A stretch of 64,000 bases of DNA from Microbacterium paraoxydans (lineage in GTDB: Bacteria > Actinomycetota > Actinomycetes > Actinomycetales > Microbacteriaceae), in NCBI RefSeq assembly GCF_019056515.1, contig NZ_CP064873.1:2542001-2606000 (forward strand), written 5' to 3'. A program made the translations under genes and the position numbers. Below, piece by piece: positions 17,481 through 27,442 of this stretch. The notes below the pieces were generated by a model. It did not search any database. It worked only from the letters and a program-made list of their open reading frames with translations, and had not been told where the DNA came from. The first letter of the stretch is position 1; each line of letters starts with the position of its first letter.

Positions 17481-17957
17481 ATGGGGAGGCTTCTGCCGCC
17501 GCCGCGTCGTTCGACGCGCGTCTGGGCGCTCGCTCTCGGGCTGCCGTTCCTCGCCGGCATCGCGTTCCTCACGCTCACGCCCGCGCGAGTGGAGCAGACG
17601 ATGCCCTCCGTGGTGGACCTCGCCCTCGGCGCACTCCACCGCGTCGGCTGGACGGGCCTCGACTTCACGCGCCTCGAGATCCTCGCGAACGTCATCGTCT
17701 TCGTCCCCGTCGGCATCCTCGCGTTCCTGCTCCTTCCCCGTCGGCTCTGGCCGCTGTCGCTGCTCGTGGGCCCGACCCTCTCGCTTGTGATCGAGACGGC
17801 GCAGTACCTGGCACTCCCCCACCGCGCCGCGACCGTGAGCGACGTGCTGGCCAACTCCACCGGGGCGACGATCGGCATCGTCATCGCGGTGTCCTGCACG
17901 CTGCTCGCCACCACACCCTCCTCCCGGCCGCGAACACCTACAGTGGAGGCATCATGA
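17481..17957 (+). CDS. VanZ family membrane protein
   Basis: A 158-residue integral membrane protein; the ATG at 17481 follows GAGAGGGGAACGC. Four hydrophobic segments are visible (about residues 15-30, 68-85, 88-105, 128-145) with the VanZ hallmarks LEILANVIVFVPVGIL, LVIETAQYLALPHRAATVSDVLANSTGATIG. VanZ-like proteins are linked to teicoplanin resistance in enterococci, but most actinobacterial members have no known function. Its stop overlaps the start of the HAD gene (ATGA). Confidence 0.9.
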   Translation: MGRLLPPPRRSTRVWALALGLPFLAGIAFLTLTPARVEQTMPSVVDLALGALHRVGWTGLDFTRLEILANVIVFVPVGILAFLLLPRRLWPLSLLVGPTLSLVIETAQYLALPHRAATVSDVLANSTGATIGIVIAVSCTLLATTPSSRPRTPTVEAS

Positions 17958-18721
17958 CATCGCCCTCTCTCGTCGCCTTCGACCTCGATGACACGCTCGC
18001 GCCGTCCAAGGGCACGATCGACCCGCGGATCGCGGCGCTCCTGAACGAGCTGCTCCGGTCCGTCGACGTCGCCATCATCTCCGGGGGCAACGAGGCGCAG
18101 TTCCGCACGCAGGTCGTCGCGCAGCTCGCGGACGCCGACCCGGAGGCGCTCGCCCGCCTGCACCTGCTTCCGACGTGCGGCACGCGATACCTGCGGCATG
18201 ACGGCAGCGACTTCGTTGCGGTGTACGCCCACGACCTGAGCGACGAGGAGAAGTCCGCCGCCCTGACCGCGCTGCGCGAGGAGGCGGAGCGCCTCGGGCT
18301 CTGGGAGACCGAGCCCTGGGGCGAGATCCTCGAGGACCGCGGCTCGCAGATCACGTTCTCGGCCCTCGGTCAGCAAGCACCGCGTGACGCGAAGCACGCC
18401 TGGGATCCGACCGGCGCGAAGCGCGGGGCCCTACGCGATGCCGTCGCCGCGCGGCTTCCTAGCCTCGAGGTGCGCTCCGGCGGCTCGACCTCCATCGACA
18501 TCACCCGCGCCGGCATCGACAAGGCGTTCGGCATGCGACAGCTCGCCACGCACACCGGGATCGAGCTCACGGCGATGCTGTTCTACGGCGACCGTCTCGA
18601 CGAGGGCGGCAACGACTACCCCGTCCTCGCGCTGGGCGTGCCGTCGGTGGCCGTCGAGGGCTGGGAGGACACGGCGGCCCGCCTCGAGGCTCTCCTGCCG
18701 ACCCTCTCCACCCGGGTCTGA
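17954..18721 (+). CDS. HAD-IIB family hydrolase
   Basis: A 255-residue phosphatase-like protein. Motif I is AFDLDDTLAPSKG (nucleophile Asp, acid Asp), motif II IISGGNEAQF, and motif IV FYGDRLDEGGNDYPV. The cap between about residues 85 and 185 matches the C2B type of phosphomannomutase/sugar-phosphatase HADs. The substrate is probably a phosphosugar, but that is inference. Translation is coupled to the VanZ gene upstream. Confidence 0.88.
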   Translation: MTSPSLVAFDLDDTLAPSKGTIDPRIAALLNELLRSVDVAIISGGNEAQFRTQVVAQLADADPEALARLHLLPTCGTRYLRHDGSDFVAVYAHDLSDEEKSAALTALREEAERLGLWETEPWGEILEDRGSQITFSALGQQAPRDAKHAWDPTGAKRGALRDAVAARLPSLEVRSGGSTSIDITRAGIDKAFGMRQLATHTGIELTAMLFYGDRLDEGGNDYPVLALGVPSVAVEGWEDTAARLEALLPTLSTRV

Positions 18722-18746
18722 CGCGCACGTTCGCACGACGTCGACC

Positions 18747-18785
18747 CGCCTGCACGACGGGACGAGCGAATCCGTCGTGCAGGCG
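18747..18785. repeat. Intergenic palindrome, likely bidirectional terminator
   Basis: CGCCTGCACGACGG pairs perfectly over 14 bp with CCGTCGTGCAGGCG around an 11-nt loop. A third related arm (GGTCGTGCAGGTGGGTCAG) follows at about 18791-18810. It separates the convergent HAD and lldD genes. Confidence 0.75.
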
Positions 18786-18806
18786 TGGTCTGGTCGTGCA
18801 GGTGGG

Positions 18807-20084
18807 TCAGTGCACCTCGACGCCGGCCGCGCGAGAGACGGGCACCAGACGGGTGAGCTGGGTCACGTGTCCGGGCTCGAGCTCCGCGAGGGAGGCCACG
18901 CCCAGCAGCCGCATCGTGCGCTCGATCTCGCCGCGCAGGATGGCGATGGTGCGGTCGACGCCCTGACGACCTCCCGCCATCAGGCCGTAGAGGTACGCAC
19001 GGCCGATCAGCGTGAAGTCGGCGCCGAGGGCGACGGATGCCACGATGTCGGCGCCGTTCATGATGCCGGTGTCGATCATGACCGTGAAGTCGTCGCCGAC
19101 CGCACGACGGACCTCGGGCAGGAGGTGGAACGGGATCGGGGCGCGGTCGAGCTGGCGCCCGCCGTGGTTCGACAGCACGATGCCGTCGACGCCCGCGTCC
19201 CGCAGGCGCACGGAGTCCTCGATGTTCTGCACGCCCTTGATGACGATCTTGCCGGGCCAGATGTCGCGGATGACGGCGAGGTCGTCGTAGCTGATCGTCG
19301 GGTCCATCGCCGCGTCGAGGAGCTCGCCCACGGTGCCGCCGGTCGTGCTCAGCGACGCGAACTCCAGCTTCGGGGTGGTCAGGAAGTCGAACCACCACCA
19401 GGGCCGCGGGATGGCGTTGATGATCGTGCCGAGGGTGAGCTGCGGCGGGATGCTGAAGCCGTTGCGCTTGTCGCGGAGACGGGCACCGGCGACCGGGGTG
19501 TCGACGGTGAACTGCAGGGTGTCGAAGCCGGCGGCGGCGGCGCGGCGGGCGAGCTCGTACGAGATCTCGCGGTCGCGCATGACGTAAAGCTGGAACCAGT
19601 TCCGTCCGGGCACGGGGCCCTGCGGCTCCCGGACCGTCGCCGCCTTGACGTCCTCGATCGAGGTGGTCCCGAGGGTGGACAGCGTGAACGGGATGCCCGC
19701 AGCGGCCGCGGCTCCGGCACCCGCGACCTCGCCCTCGGTCTGCATGAGCCGGGTGAAGCCGGTCGGCGCGATGCCGAACGGGAGCGCGGACGGACCGCCG
19801 AGGATCTCGACGGCCGTGTCGACGTCCGGCGCCGGCTTGAGGATGCCGGGGTGGAACTCCACGTCCTGGAACGCCTGACGGGCGCGGCTCAGCGAGAGCT
19901 CGCCCTCGGCCGCGCCGTCCGTGTAGTCGAAGGCGGCCTTCGGTGTGCGGCGCTTGGCGATCGTGCGCAGATCGTCGATGGTGAGCGCGGCGTCGAGACG
20001 GCGCTTGCGCCCGTCGAGCTCGGGCTTCTTGAACTTCATGAGCTCCAACAGCTCGGCGGGGTTGGGGAGCTGGCGCTGGACCAT
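18807..20084 (-). CDS. lldD: FMN-dependent L-lactate dehydrogenase / alpha-hydroxy-acid oxidase
   Basis: A 425-residue flavoenzyme that oxidises L-lactate to pyruvate, passing electrons to quinone. Start ATG at 20084 was preferred because the family begins close to [18 protein letters not shown] (residues about 46-64). Substrate and FMN features: [23 protein letters not shown], the catalytic segment [13 protein letters not shown] (His, Arg) and [22 protein letters not shown]. It lies ten bases after the stop of an FCD-type regulator in one operon. No lactate permease is adjacent. Confidence 0.94.
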   Translation of the reverse strand: MVQRQLPNPAELLELMKFKKPELDGRKRRLDAALTIDDLRTIAKRRTPKAAFDYTDGAAEGELSLSRARQAFQDVEFHPGILKPAPDVDTAVEILGGPSALPFGIAPTGFTRLMQTEGEVAGAGAAAAAGIPFTLSTLGTTSIEDVKAATVREPQGPVPGRNWFQLYVMRDREISYELARRAAAAGFDTLQFTVDTPVAGARLRDKRNGFSIPPQLTLGTIINAIPRPWWWFDFLTTPKLEFASLSTTGGTVGELLDAAMDPTISYDDLAVIRDIWPGKIVIKGVQNIEDSVRLRDAGVDGIVLSNHGGRQLDRAPIPFHLLPEVRRAVGDDFTVMIDTGIMNGADIVASVALGADFTLIGRAYLYGLMAGGRQGVDRTIAILRGEIERTMRLLGVASLAELEPGHVTQLTRLVPVSRAAGVEVH

Positions 20085-20094
20085 GTTCTGCCTC

Positions 20095-20817
20095 TCAGTT
20101 CTGCGGGGTGATGGCGCGGGTGAGGCCCGCGGCGGTGTAGTAGCCGGTGATGTGGGCGCGGACCAGGCGCCGGGCGGTGTCGACCTCGCCCGCGTCGATC
20201 GCCGCGACCAGTGCACGGTGCTCGGACCGCAGGCGGTCGGCCATGCGGTCCCAGTCGTCGACGGTCGCCGCGCCCGCGAGCACGTACGACTCGATGGCGG
20301 AGCGGAGGCCCGCCATCATCGCCGCGATGACGGTGTTGCCGCTGCCCTCGGCGAGGGAGAGGTGCAGCTGCGCGTCGAGGGCCAGGAACTCGGCCGGAGT
20401 GAGGGCGCCGTCGTCCATGGCCGTGAGCAGCTCGTGCGCCCGGACGGTGTCCCGGTGGGCGGCCGATGCCATGGCGTCGACGACCGCGTCCTCGAGCACG
20501 AGTCGCGTGCGGACGACGTCGTCGAGCGGGAAGCCCTGCGCGGCCACCTGGAGCCGCAGGAGCGCGGACATCCCGCCGGTGGGGGTGGCGATGACGATGG
20601 CGCCCGCTTGGGGACCCGAGCCGGTGGCGGTGCGGATGAGCCCGAGCACCTCGAGCACCCGGAACGCCTCCCGTACGCTCGATCGCCCGACGCCGAGGTC
20701 GCTCGCGAGGTCCCGTTCGGACGGCAGTCGGTCCCCCGGCCCGAGACGACCGTCGAGCAGGTCACGCTCGATGTGCTCGAGCACGAGTCGCCATGCACGC
20801 GCCGGCTGCTCCGTCAT
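20095..20817 (-). CDS. lldR: FadR/LldR-type GntR regulator with FCD ligand domain
   Basis: A 240-residue repressor. Residues 10-75 are the winged helix ([40 protein letters not shown]); residues about 95-230 are the FCD ligand-binding bundle with conserved His and Asp/Glu for a metal plus carboxylate. Location directly before lldD and the two operators overlapping its own ribosome site argue for lactate-responsive autoregulation. The assignment to LldR is from context; other hydroxy acids are possible inducers. Confidence 0.9.
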   Translation of the reverse strand: MTEQPARAWRLVLEHIERDLLDGRLGPGDRLPSERDLASDLGVGRSSVREAFRVLEVLGLIRTATGSGPQAGAIVIATPTGGMSALLRLQVAAQGFPLDDVVRTRLVLEDAVVDAMASAAHRDTVRAHELLTAMDDGALTPAEFLALDAQLHLSLAEGSGNTVIAAMMAGLRSAIESYVLAGAATVDDWDRMADRLRSEHRALVAAIDAGEVDTARRLVRAHITGYYTAAGLTRAITPQN

Positions 20818-20825
20818 CCCGCCTC

Positions 20826-20842
20826 CTGTGGTCAGACCACAG
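20826..20842. promoter_or_regulatory. LldR-type operator 1
   Basis: CTGTGGTCAGACCACAG is a perfect 17-bp palindrome matching the FadR-subfamily TGGTnnnACCA pattern. It overlaps the SD of the regulator gene. Confidence 0.85.
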
Positions 20843-20852
20843 GTTAGCGGGT

Positions 20853-20865
20853 GTGGTCAGACCAC
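20853..20865. promoter_or_regulatory. LldR-type operator 2
   Basis: GTGGTCAGACCAC repeats the core of operator 1, with centres 25 bp apart, about two and a half helical turns. The pair would allow cooperative binding or two promoter-blocking positions. Confidence 0.8.
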
Positions 20866-20889
20866 GCAATGCGGTGATGCGGCGCGCGC

Positions 20890-20971
20890 GAGCCACCCCT
20901 CTTCGTGCGTCCCGGCCCGGTGCGTACGCACGCAGAGGGGTGGGGCGACCGGAAGGGGGTGGGTCGACGGG
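20890..20971. repeat. Intergenic palindromic repeat, CCACCCCTCTkCGTGCGT family
   Basis: Left arm CCACCCCTCTTCGTGCGT (20893-20910) and right arm ACGCACGCAGAGGGGTGG (20926-20943) pair with one mismatch; a further half site GGGGGTGGGTCGAC follows. Related copies are at 29768-29818, 62815-62892 and 63978-64000. It lies between lldR and tdk. Confidence 0.8.
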
Positions 20972-21625
20972 TCAGCCCAGACGGCCGCCGGACTCCTCCA
21001 GATAGCAGGTGCCGCACAGCGACTCGTAGGTCGTGAGCTCGGGCGAGGCGGAACCGTCGGCGCCCTCGTCGATCGCGACCTGGTCGCCGTCGAACACGAA
21101 GCGTCCGCCGACCACGCGGCCGTTGAACACCGCCTTGCGCCCGCAGCGGCAGATCGTCTTGAGCTCCTCCAGGGAGTGCGCGATGGCGAGGAGCCGGGCG
21201 GAGCCGGGGAACGCGTGGGTGCGGAAGTCGTTGCGGATGCCGTAGGCCATCACCGGGATGCCGTCCTCCACCGCGATGCGGAACAGGTCGTCGATCTGTG
21301 TCGGCGTGAGGAACTGCGCCTCGTCGATGAGGAGACAGGCCACGTCGATCGGGCCGGTCGGGAGGAGCTCCTCCTCCGTGGACCGCTGCATCCGCTCGCG
21401 GTGGACCCCGAAGAGCGCGCGCACGTCATCGTCCGGACCGACGAGGAAGTCGACCGGCCGCGTGACGCCGAGGCGACTCTCGATCTGCCCCGCGCCCTTG
21501 GTGTCGATCGCGGGCTTGGCGAGGAGCACGTGCTGGCCGCGCTCCTCGTAGTTGTAGGCGACCTGCAGCAGAGCGGTCGACTTGCCCGAGTTCATCGCGC
21601 CGTAGCGGAAGTAGAGCTTCGCCAC
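20972..21625 (-). CDS. tdk: Thymidine kinase (type II)
   Basis: A 217-residue cytosolic salvage enzyme making dTMP from thymidine. P-loop GAMNSGKSTALL at residues 9-20, Walker B LLIDEAQFL near 96, and the C-terminal zinc ribbon with CRCGRKAVF and LCGTCYLEE. It is nine bases downstream of mqo on the same strand and could be cotranscribed. Together with tmk it completes thymidine salvage. Confidence 0.95.
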   Translation of the reverse strand: MAKLYFRYGAMNSGKSTALLQVAYNYEERGQHVLLAKPAIDTKGAGQIESRLGVTRPVDFLVGPDDDVRALFGVHRERMQRSTEEELLPTGPIDVACLLIDEAQFLTPTQIDDLFRIAVEDGIPVMAYGIRNDFRTHAFPGSARLLAIAHSLEELKTICRCGRKAVFNGRVVGGRFVFDGDQVAIDEGADGSASPELTTYESLCGTCYLEESGGRLG

Positions 21626-21634
21626 GGGCCCAGG

Positions 21635-23107
21635 TCAGACGTTGATGCCGAGGAAGGCGGCAGTCGCGGCGGTCGACTCCTCCGCGAGCTCCGCGTCGCC
21701 GTTGAGCTTCCGGCCGAAGGTGGGGATGAGCTCGCGCAGCTGCGACTCCCAGCCCGGGTACTCGCCGGGGAAGCACTTCTTCAGCAGGTCGAGCATGATC
21801 GGCACGGCGGTCGAAGCCCCGGGCGATGCACCGAGGAGACCGGCGATCGAGCCGTCGCCCGAGGCGACCACCTCGGTGCCGAACTGCAGCACGCCGCCCT
21901 TCTTCGGGTCCTTCTTCATGACCTGGGCGCGCTGACCGGCGTCGATGAGCGTCCAGTCCTCGTCCTTGGCCGTCGGCATGAACGTGCGGAGGCTGTCGAC
22001 CTTCTTGCGGTGGTTCTTCATCAGCTCGCTGATGAGGTATGTGATGAGGTCGGGGTTGGCGAAGGCGACCCGCAGCATCGGCCAGAGGTTGTGCGGCCGG
22101 ACCTGCGTGACGATGTCGAGCATCGAGCCGTTCTTGAGGAACTTCGGGCTGAACGTCGCGAACGGCCCGAACATCAGCGACGCCTCACCGTCGACGACAC
22201 GCGTGTCGAGGTGCGGGACCGACATCGGCGGCGCGCCGACCGAGGCCTGCGAATAGACCTTGGCCTTGTGCTGCGCGACGATCTTCGGGTTCGTCGTCTT
22301 GAGGAACTGGCCGCCGATCGGGAAGACGCCATAGCCCTTGATCTCAGGGATGCCGGAATTCTGCAGGAGCTTCAGCGCCCAGCCCCCGGCCCCGACGAAC
22401 ACGAACTTCGCCTTGATCTCGTTCGGGGTGCGGCCGACCGTCGTGCGGTACTTGATGAGCCAGGTGCCGTCCTTCTGACGCTTGAGCGACTTGACCTCGT
22501 GGTTCGTGCGCACGGCGACGCCCGAGTCACGCAGGTGATCGAAGAGCTGATGCGTGAGCGCGCCGAAGTCGACGTCGGTGCCGGCGGGCACCCGGGTGGC
22601 CGCGAACGGCTCGCCCTTCCGCCGCTTCTGCATGAGCAGCGGCGCCCACTGGTTGATGACGCGGGAGTCTTCGCTGTACTCGATGCCGGCGAACAGCGGC
22701 TGCTCCTTGAGCACCTCATAGCGCTTCTTGAGGTAGGCCACGTCCTTCTCACCCCGCACGAACGTCATGTGCGGCGTCGCGTTGATGAAGGTCGACGGCT
22801 CGTCCAGCACGCCCTTCTCGACGAGGGAGGACCAGAACTGGCGGCTCTGCTGGAACTGCTCGTTGATCGAGATCGCCTTGGCGGGGTCGAGCGGAGCGTC
22901 GCCCTGCTGCGGCATGTAGTTCAGCTCGCACAGGGCGGCATGTCCGGTCCCGGCGTTGTTCCAGGGGTTCGAGCTCTCCTGCGCCACGTCCGACAGCCGC
23001 TCGAAGGCGACGATCTTCCAGTCCGGCTGCAGCTCGTGCAGCAGGGTACCCAGGGTGGCGCTCATGATGCCACCGCCGATCAGGACGACATCGACGTTTT
23101 CAGTCAC
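21635..23107 (-). CDS. mqo: Malate:quinone oxidoreductase
   Basis: A 490-residue peripheral membrane flavoprotein that oxidises malate to oxaloacetate and reduces quinone. The N-terminal FAD fold has VVLIGGGIMSATLGTLL (residues 6-23). Family blocks present include SSNPWNNAGTGHAALCELNYMPQ, TPHMTFVRGEKDV, GAGGWALKLLQNSGIPE and LLGASPGASTAVPIMLDLL. Length is typical. Together with lldD it feeds electrons from carboxylic acids into the quinone pool. Confidence 0.96.
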   Translation of the reverse strand: MTENVDVVLIGGGIMSATLGTLLHELQPDWKIVAFERLSDVAQESSNPWNNAGTGHAALCELNYMPQQGDAPLDPAKAISINEQFQQSRQFWSSLVEKGVLDEPSTFINATPHMTFVRGEKDVAYLKKRYEVLKEQPLFAGIEYSEDSRVINQWAPLLMQKRRKGEPFAATRVPAGTDVDFGALTHQLFDHLRDSGVAVRTNHEVKSLKRQKDGTWLIKYRTTVGRTPNEIKAKFVFVGAGGWALKLLQNSGIPEIKGYGVFPIGGQFLKTTNPKIVAQHKAKVYSQASVGAPPMSVPHLDTRVVDGEASLMFGPFATFSPKFLKNGSMLDIVTQVRPHNLWPMLRVAFANPDLITYLISELMKNHRKKVDSLRTFMPTAKDEDWTLIDAGQRAQVMKKDPKKGGVLQFGTEVVASGDGSIAGLLGASPGASTAVPIMLDLLKKCFPGEYPGWESQLRELIPTFGRKLNGDAELAEESTAATAAFLGINV

Positions 23108-23153
23108 CCGAACAGTCTAGTTCGCGGGCAGGACCCCGCCGACCATCGGGCGG

Positions 23154-24575
<1,422 letters not shown>

Positions 24576-25088
24576 TCAGCGGCCGGTGCCGGCGTGGACC
24601 GTGGCCTCCGCGTCGCCGTCGAGACCGTAGGCGGTGTGCACGGTGCGGGCGGCCTCGGTGAGGTCGGTGTCGCGGAGCACGACCGAGATGCGGATCTCCG
24701 ACGTGGAGATCATCTCGATGTTGATGCCGCCGGCGGACAGGGCCTCGAACAGGGTCGCCGAGACACCGGAGTGCGTGCGCATCCCCGCGCCGACCACGGA
24801 CAGCTTGCCGATCTGGTCGTCGTGGATGAGGTTCTGGAAGCCGACCTCGGTCTGCTCGCCGGCGAGGGCCTTGAGCGCGGCAGCGGCGTCGGCCTTGGGG
24901 ACCGTGAACGAGATGTCCGTGCGCCCGGTGGCGGAGACGTTCTGCACGATCATGTCGACGTTGGCGCCGGACTTCGCGACGATCTTGAAGATCTCTGCGG
25001 CCTTGCCCGGGACGTCGGGCACCCCGGCGACGGTGATCTTGGCCTGGCTGAAGTCGGTGGCGACGCCGGCGACGATCGGTTCTTCCAT
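24576..25088 (-). CDS. Predicted internal-start aspartokinase beta subunit
   Basis: An in-frame ATG at 25088 (residue 259 of the alpha form) has its own SD, GAGGGAG, five bases upstream. The product would be 170 residues beginning [12 protein letters not shown], equivalent to the known beta subunit of Corynebacterium LysC, consisting of just the regulatory ACT pair. Existence here is inferred from the SD and the conserved start position. Confidence 0.65.
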   Translation of the reverse strand: MEEPIVAGVATDFSQAKITVAGVPDVPGKAAEIFKIVAKSGANVDMIVQNVSATGRTDISFTVPKADAAAALKALAGEQTEVGFQNLIHDDQIGKLSVVGAGMRTHSGVSATLFEALSAGGINIEMISTSEIRISVVLRDTDLTEAARTVHTAYGLDGDAEATVHAGTGR

Positions 25089-25862
25089 GACTGCTCCCTC
25101 GGCTTCGCGAGGGTTCTTCATGCCCTCGCCCAGAACGTATGTGCCCTCGGCCGACGAGAACGTCGACCGGGCGTGGATGAGGACACCGTGCCGGCGGGCG
25201 TACTCCACGGCACGGATGTAGAGGACCTTGGCGCCGTTGGCGGCGAGCTCCAGCATCTCCTCGCTGGAGACGTGGTCGAGCTTCTGCGCCTTCGGAATCA
25301 CGCGCGGGTCGGCGGTGAAGATGCCGTCCACGTCGCTGTAGATTTCGCAGACGTCCGCCGACAGCGCGGCCGCCAGCGCGACGGCCGTCGTGTCCGATCC
25401 GCCACGGCCGAGCGTGGTGATGTCGCGGGTGTCGCGGTTGAACCCCTGGAAGCCGGCGACGATGACGATGGCGCCCTCGTCGAGCGCCTCGCGGAGCCGC
25501 ACGGGCGTGACGTCGACGATGCGCGCCGCGCCGTGCTGCGAGTCGGTGATCATGCCGGCCTGGCTGCCGGTGAACGACCGCGCTTCGAAGCCCATCGAGT
25601 GGATCGCCATCGCCAGCAGCGCCATCGAGATCCGCTCGCCGCTGGAGAGGAGCATGTCGAGTTCGCGCGGCGCCGGGATCGGCGCGACCTCGTTCGCGAG
25701 GTCGAGCAGCTCATCGGTCGTGTCGCCCATGGCGCTCACGGCGACGACGACGTCGTGACCGGCGCGACGGGTGTCGACGATGCGCTTGGCGACGCGCTTG
25801 ATGCTCTCTGCGTCGGCGACGGACGAGCCGCCGTACTTCTGCACGATGAGGGCCACGTTCAC
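24576..25862 (-). CDS. lysC: Aspartate kinase (alpha subunit form)
   Basis: A 428-residue aspartokinase, first step of the aspartate family. The kinase domain opens [19 protein letters not shown] with [19 protein letters not shown] near 165; the C-terminal third has two ACT domains that bind lysine/threonine for feedback control. As in Corynebacterium, an internal start can yield a separate beta subunit (24576-25088). The ATG at 25862 was taken because [12 protein letters not shown] is the family's N-terminus. Confidence 0.96.
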   Translation of the reverse strand: MNVALIVQKYGGSSVADAESIKRVAKRIVDTRRAGHDVVVAVSAMGDTTDELLDLANEVAPIPAPRELDMLLSSGERISMALLAMAIHSMGFEARSFTGSQAGMITDSQHGAARIVDVTPVRLREALDEGAIVIVAGFQGFNRDTRDITTLGRGGSDTTAVALAAALSADVCEIYSDVDGIFTADPRVIPKAQKLDHVSSEEMLELAANGAKVLYIRAVEYARRHGVLIHARSTFSSAEGTYVLGEGMKNPREAEGAVMEEPIVAGVATDFSQAKITVAGVPDVPGKAAEIFKIVAKSGANVDMIVQNVSATGRTDISFTVPKADAAAALKALAGEQTEVGFQNLIHDDQIGKLSVVGAGMRTHSGVSATLFEALSAGGINIEMISTSEIRISVVLRDTDLTEAARTVHTAYGLDGDAEATVHAGTGR

Positions 25863-25937
25863 TCCCTGGGATGTCGGGCGGATCCGCCCACGGTCATTCT
25901 ACGATCGGCGCGCATGCCGCCCCGCGCATGTGACGGC

Positions 25938-26852
25938 TCAGGCGGGGGCGGGCGGGACGGGCGTCACCGGGCGCAGGCGCCCTCCGGTGGCGGCGAACCA
26001 GCACCCGACGATGATCAGTGGGAATCCGAGGAGGAGCCCCGGGGTGAGGGGCTCGGCGAGCACGATCGCGCCGAGCACGATCGCCACGACGGGGTTCACG
26101 TAGGTGAACAGCGGCGCCCTGACCGGTCCGACCTCGCGGATCAGAGCGAAGAAGGCCAGGAACGCCAGCGCCGTGCAGATGACGGCGAGGGCGAGGAGGG
26201 CGCTGATCGACGGGAGCGTCGGCACCTCGTGCTGCGTGAGCAGACCGATCGGGAGATAGAAGATGCCGATCATGAGCAGGGACAGCGTGATCGTGCCGAG
26301 CGAGGGCACGTCGTTCAACTTGCGCGCCACGATGAACGGTGCGATCGCGTACAGCACCGCGACGAGCAGCACCTCCCCGGCCGCGAGCAGACTCACCTCT
26401 CCCCCGAAGAGCCCGGGCCCCGCCACGACGATGGCGACGCCGACGAAGCCGACGAGCAGGCCGATGCCGCGGGCGGGACGCAGCACGCCGCGGTCACCAC
26501 CGCCCAGCGCGATGAGGGCGGCGAACAGCGGCACGGTCGCGACGAGGAGTCCGGTCATGCCGGAGGGCAGCGTCATCTCGGCATGCCCGAGGAGGAGGAA
26601 CGGTCCGGCCATCTCCACGGCCCCGAAGGCCAGCACCCACGGCCAGTGCCGCAGCGCCGCGCGGAGGGCCCCACTGCGCAGGGCGAACGGCAGCAGGAGG
26701 AGGGCGGCGATCAGCGTCCGTCCCGCCACGATCGCCGGCGGGGAGATCGAATCCACCGCCACGCTGATGAAGAGGTAGGGAACGCCCCAGAGCAGGGCCA
26801 TGGCCCCGAAGAGCAGCCAGCCCCGGCGGGAGAAGCCGGACTGCGGGGTCAC
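25938..26852 (-). CDS. EamA-family (drug/metabolite) transporter
   Basis: A 304-residue membrane protein with about ten helices arranged as two EamA repeats (the first starts at [18 protein letters not shown], the second at [18 protein letters not shown]). Members export amino acids, nucleosides or other metabolites; the substrate is not deducible. The start overlaps the recR stop by four bases (ATGA), so it is the last gene of the dnaX-recR unit. Confidence 0.9.
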   Translation of the reverse strand: MTPQSGFSRRGWLLFGAMALLWGVPYLFISVAVDSISPPAIVAGRTLIAALLLLPFALRSGALRAALRHWPWVLAFGAVEMAGPFLLLGHAEMTLPSGMTGLLVATVPLFAALIALGGGDRGVLRPARGIGLLVGFVGVAIVVAGPGLFGGEVSLLAAGEVLLVAVLYAIAPFIVARKLNDVPSLGTITLSLLMIGIFYLPIGLLTQHEVPTLPSISALLALAVICTALAFLAFFALIREVGPVRAPLFTYVNPVVAIVLGAIVLAEPLTPGLLLGFPLIIVGCWFAATGGRLRPVTPVPPAPA

Positions 26853-27442
26853 AGCACGCGCCGGCCCTCGAAGGCCCGGCCGAGCGTCACCTCGTCCGCG
26901 TACTCGAGGTCGCCGCCGACCGGGAGGCCCGAGGCGAGCCGCGAGACCGTGATCTGCATCGTCGTCAGGAGCCGGCTCAGGTAGCTCGCCGTCGCCTCCC
27001 CCTCCAGATTGGGGTTCGTGGCGATGATGACCTCCTGCACGGTGCCGTCGGCGAGCCGCGTCATGAGCTGCGCGATCCGGAGGTCGTCCGGCCCGATGCC
27101 CGCGATGGGGCTGATCGCGCCGCCGAGCACGTGGTACAGGCCGCGGAACTCCCGCGTGCGCTCGATCGCCGCGACGTCCTTCGCGTCCTCGACCACGCAG
27201 ATCAGCGCCTGGTTGCGGCGAGGGTCGCGACAGATCGCGCAGCGTTCCTGCTCCGCGACGTTGCCGCAGATCTCGCAGAAGCGGACCCGGATGCGGATCT
27301 CGGTCAGCAGCTCGGCGAGCCGGGCGACGTCGAACGTCGGCGTCTGCAGGATGTGGAACGCGATGCGCTGCGCCGACTTCGGGCCGATGCCGGGAAGGCG
27401 GCCGAACTCGTCGATCAGCTCTTGGACGATGCCGTCGTACAT
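26849..27442 (-). CDS. recR: Recombination mediator RecR
   Basis: A 197-residue protein for RecFOR-mediated gap repair. It has the N-terminal helix-hairpin-helix ([24 protein letters not shown]), a four-Cys zinc finger ([16 protein letters not shown]), a Toprim domain beginning [15 protein letters not shown], and a Walker B-like C-terminal end. The start shares one base with the dnaX stop (TGATG), the classic dnaX-recR coupling. Confidence 0.97.
   Translation of the reverse strand: MYDGIVQELIDEFGRLPGIGPKSAQRIAFHILQTPTFDVARLAELLTEIRIRVRFCEICGNVAEQERCAICRDPRRNQALICVVEDAKDVAAIERTREFRGLYHVLGGAISPIAGIGPDDLRIAQLMTRLADGTVQEVIIATNPNLEGEATASYLSRLLTTMQITVSRLASGLPVGGDLEYADEVTLGRAFEGRRVL

Noticed and set aside
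17481..17957. VanZ as a glycopeptide-resistance gene
   Set aside because: No vanHAX or other resistance genes nearby; the domain is common in sensitive actinobacteria.
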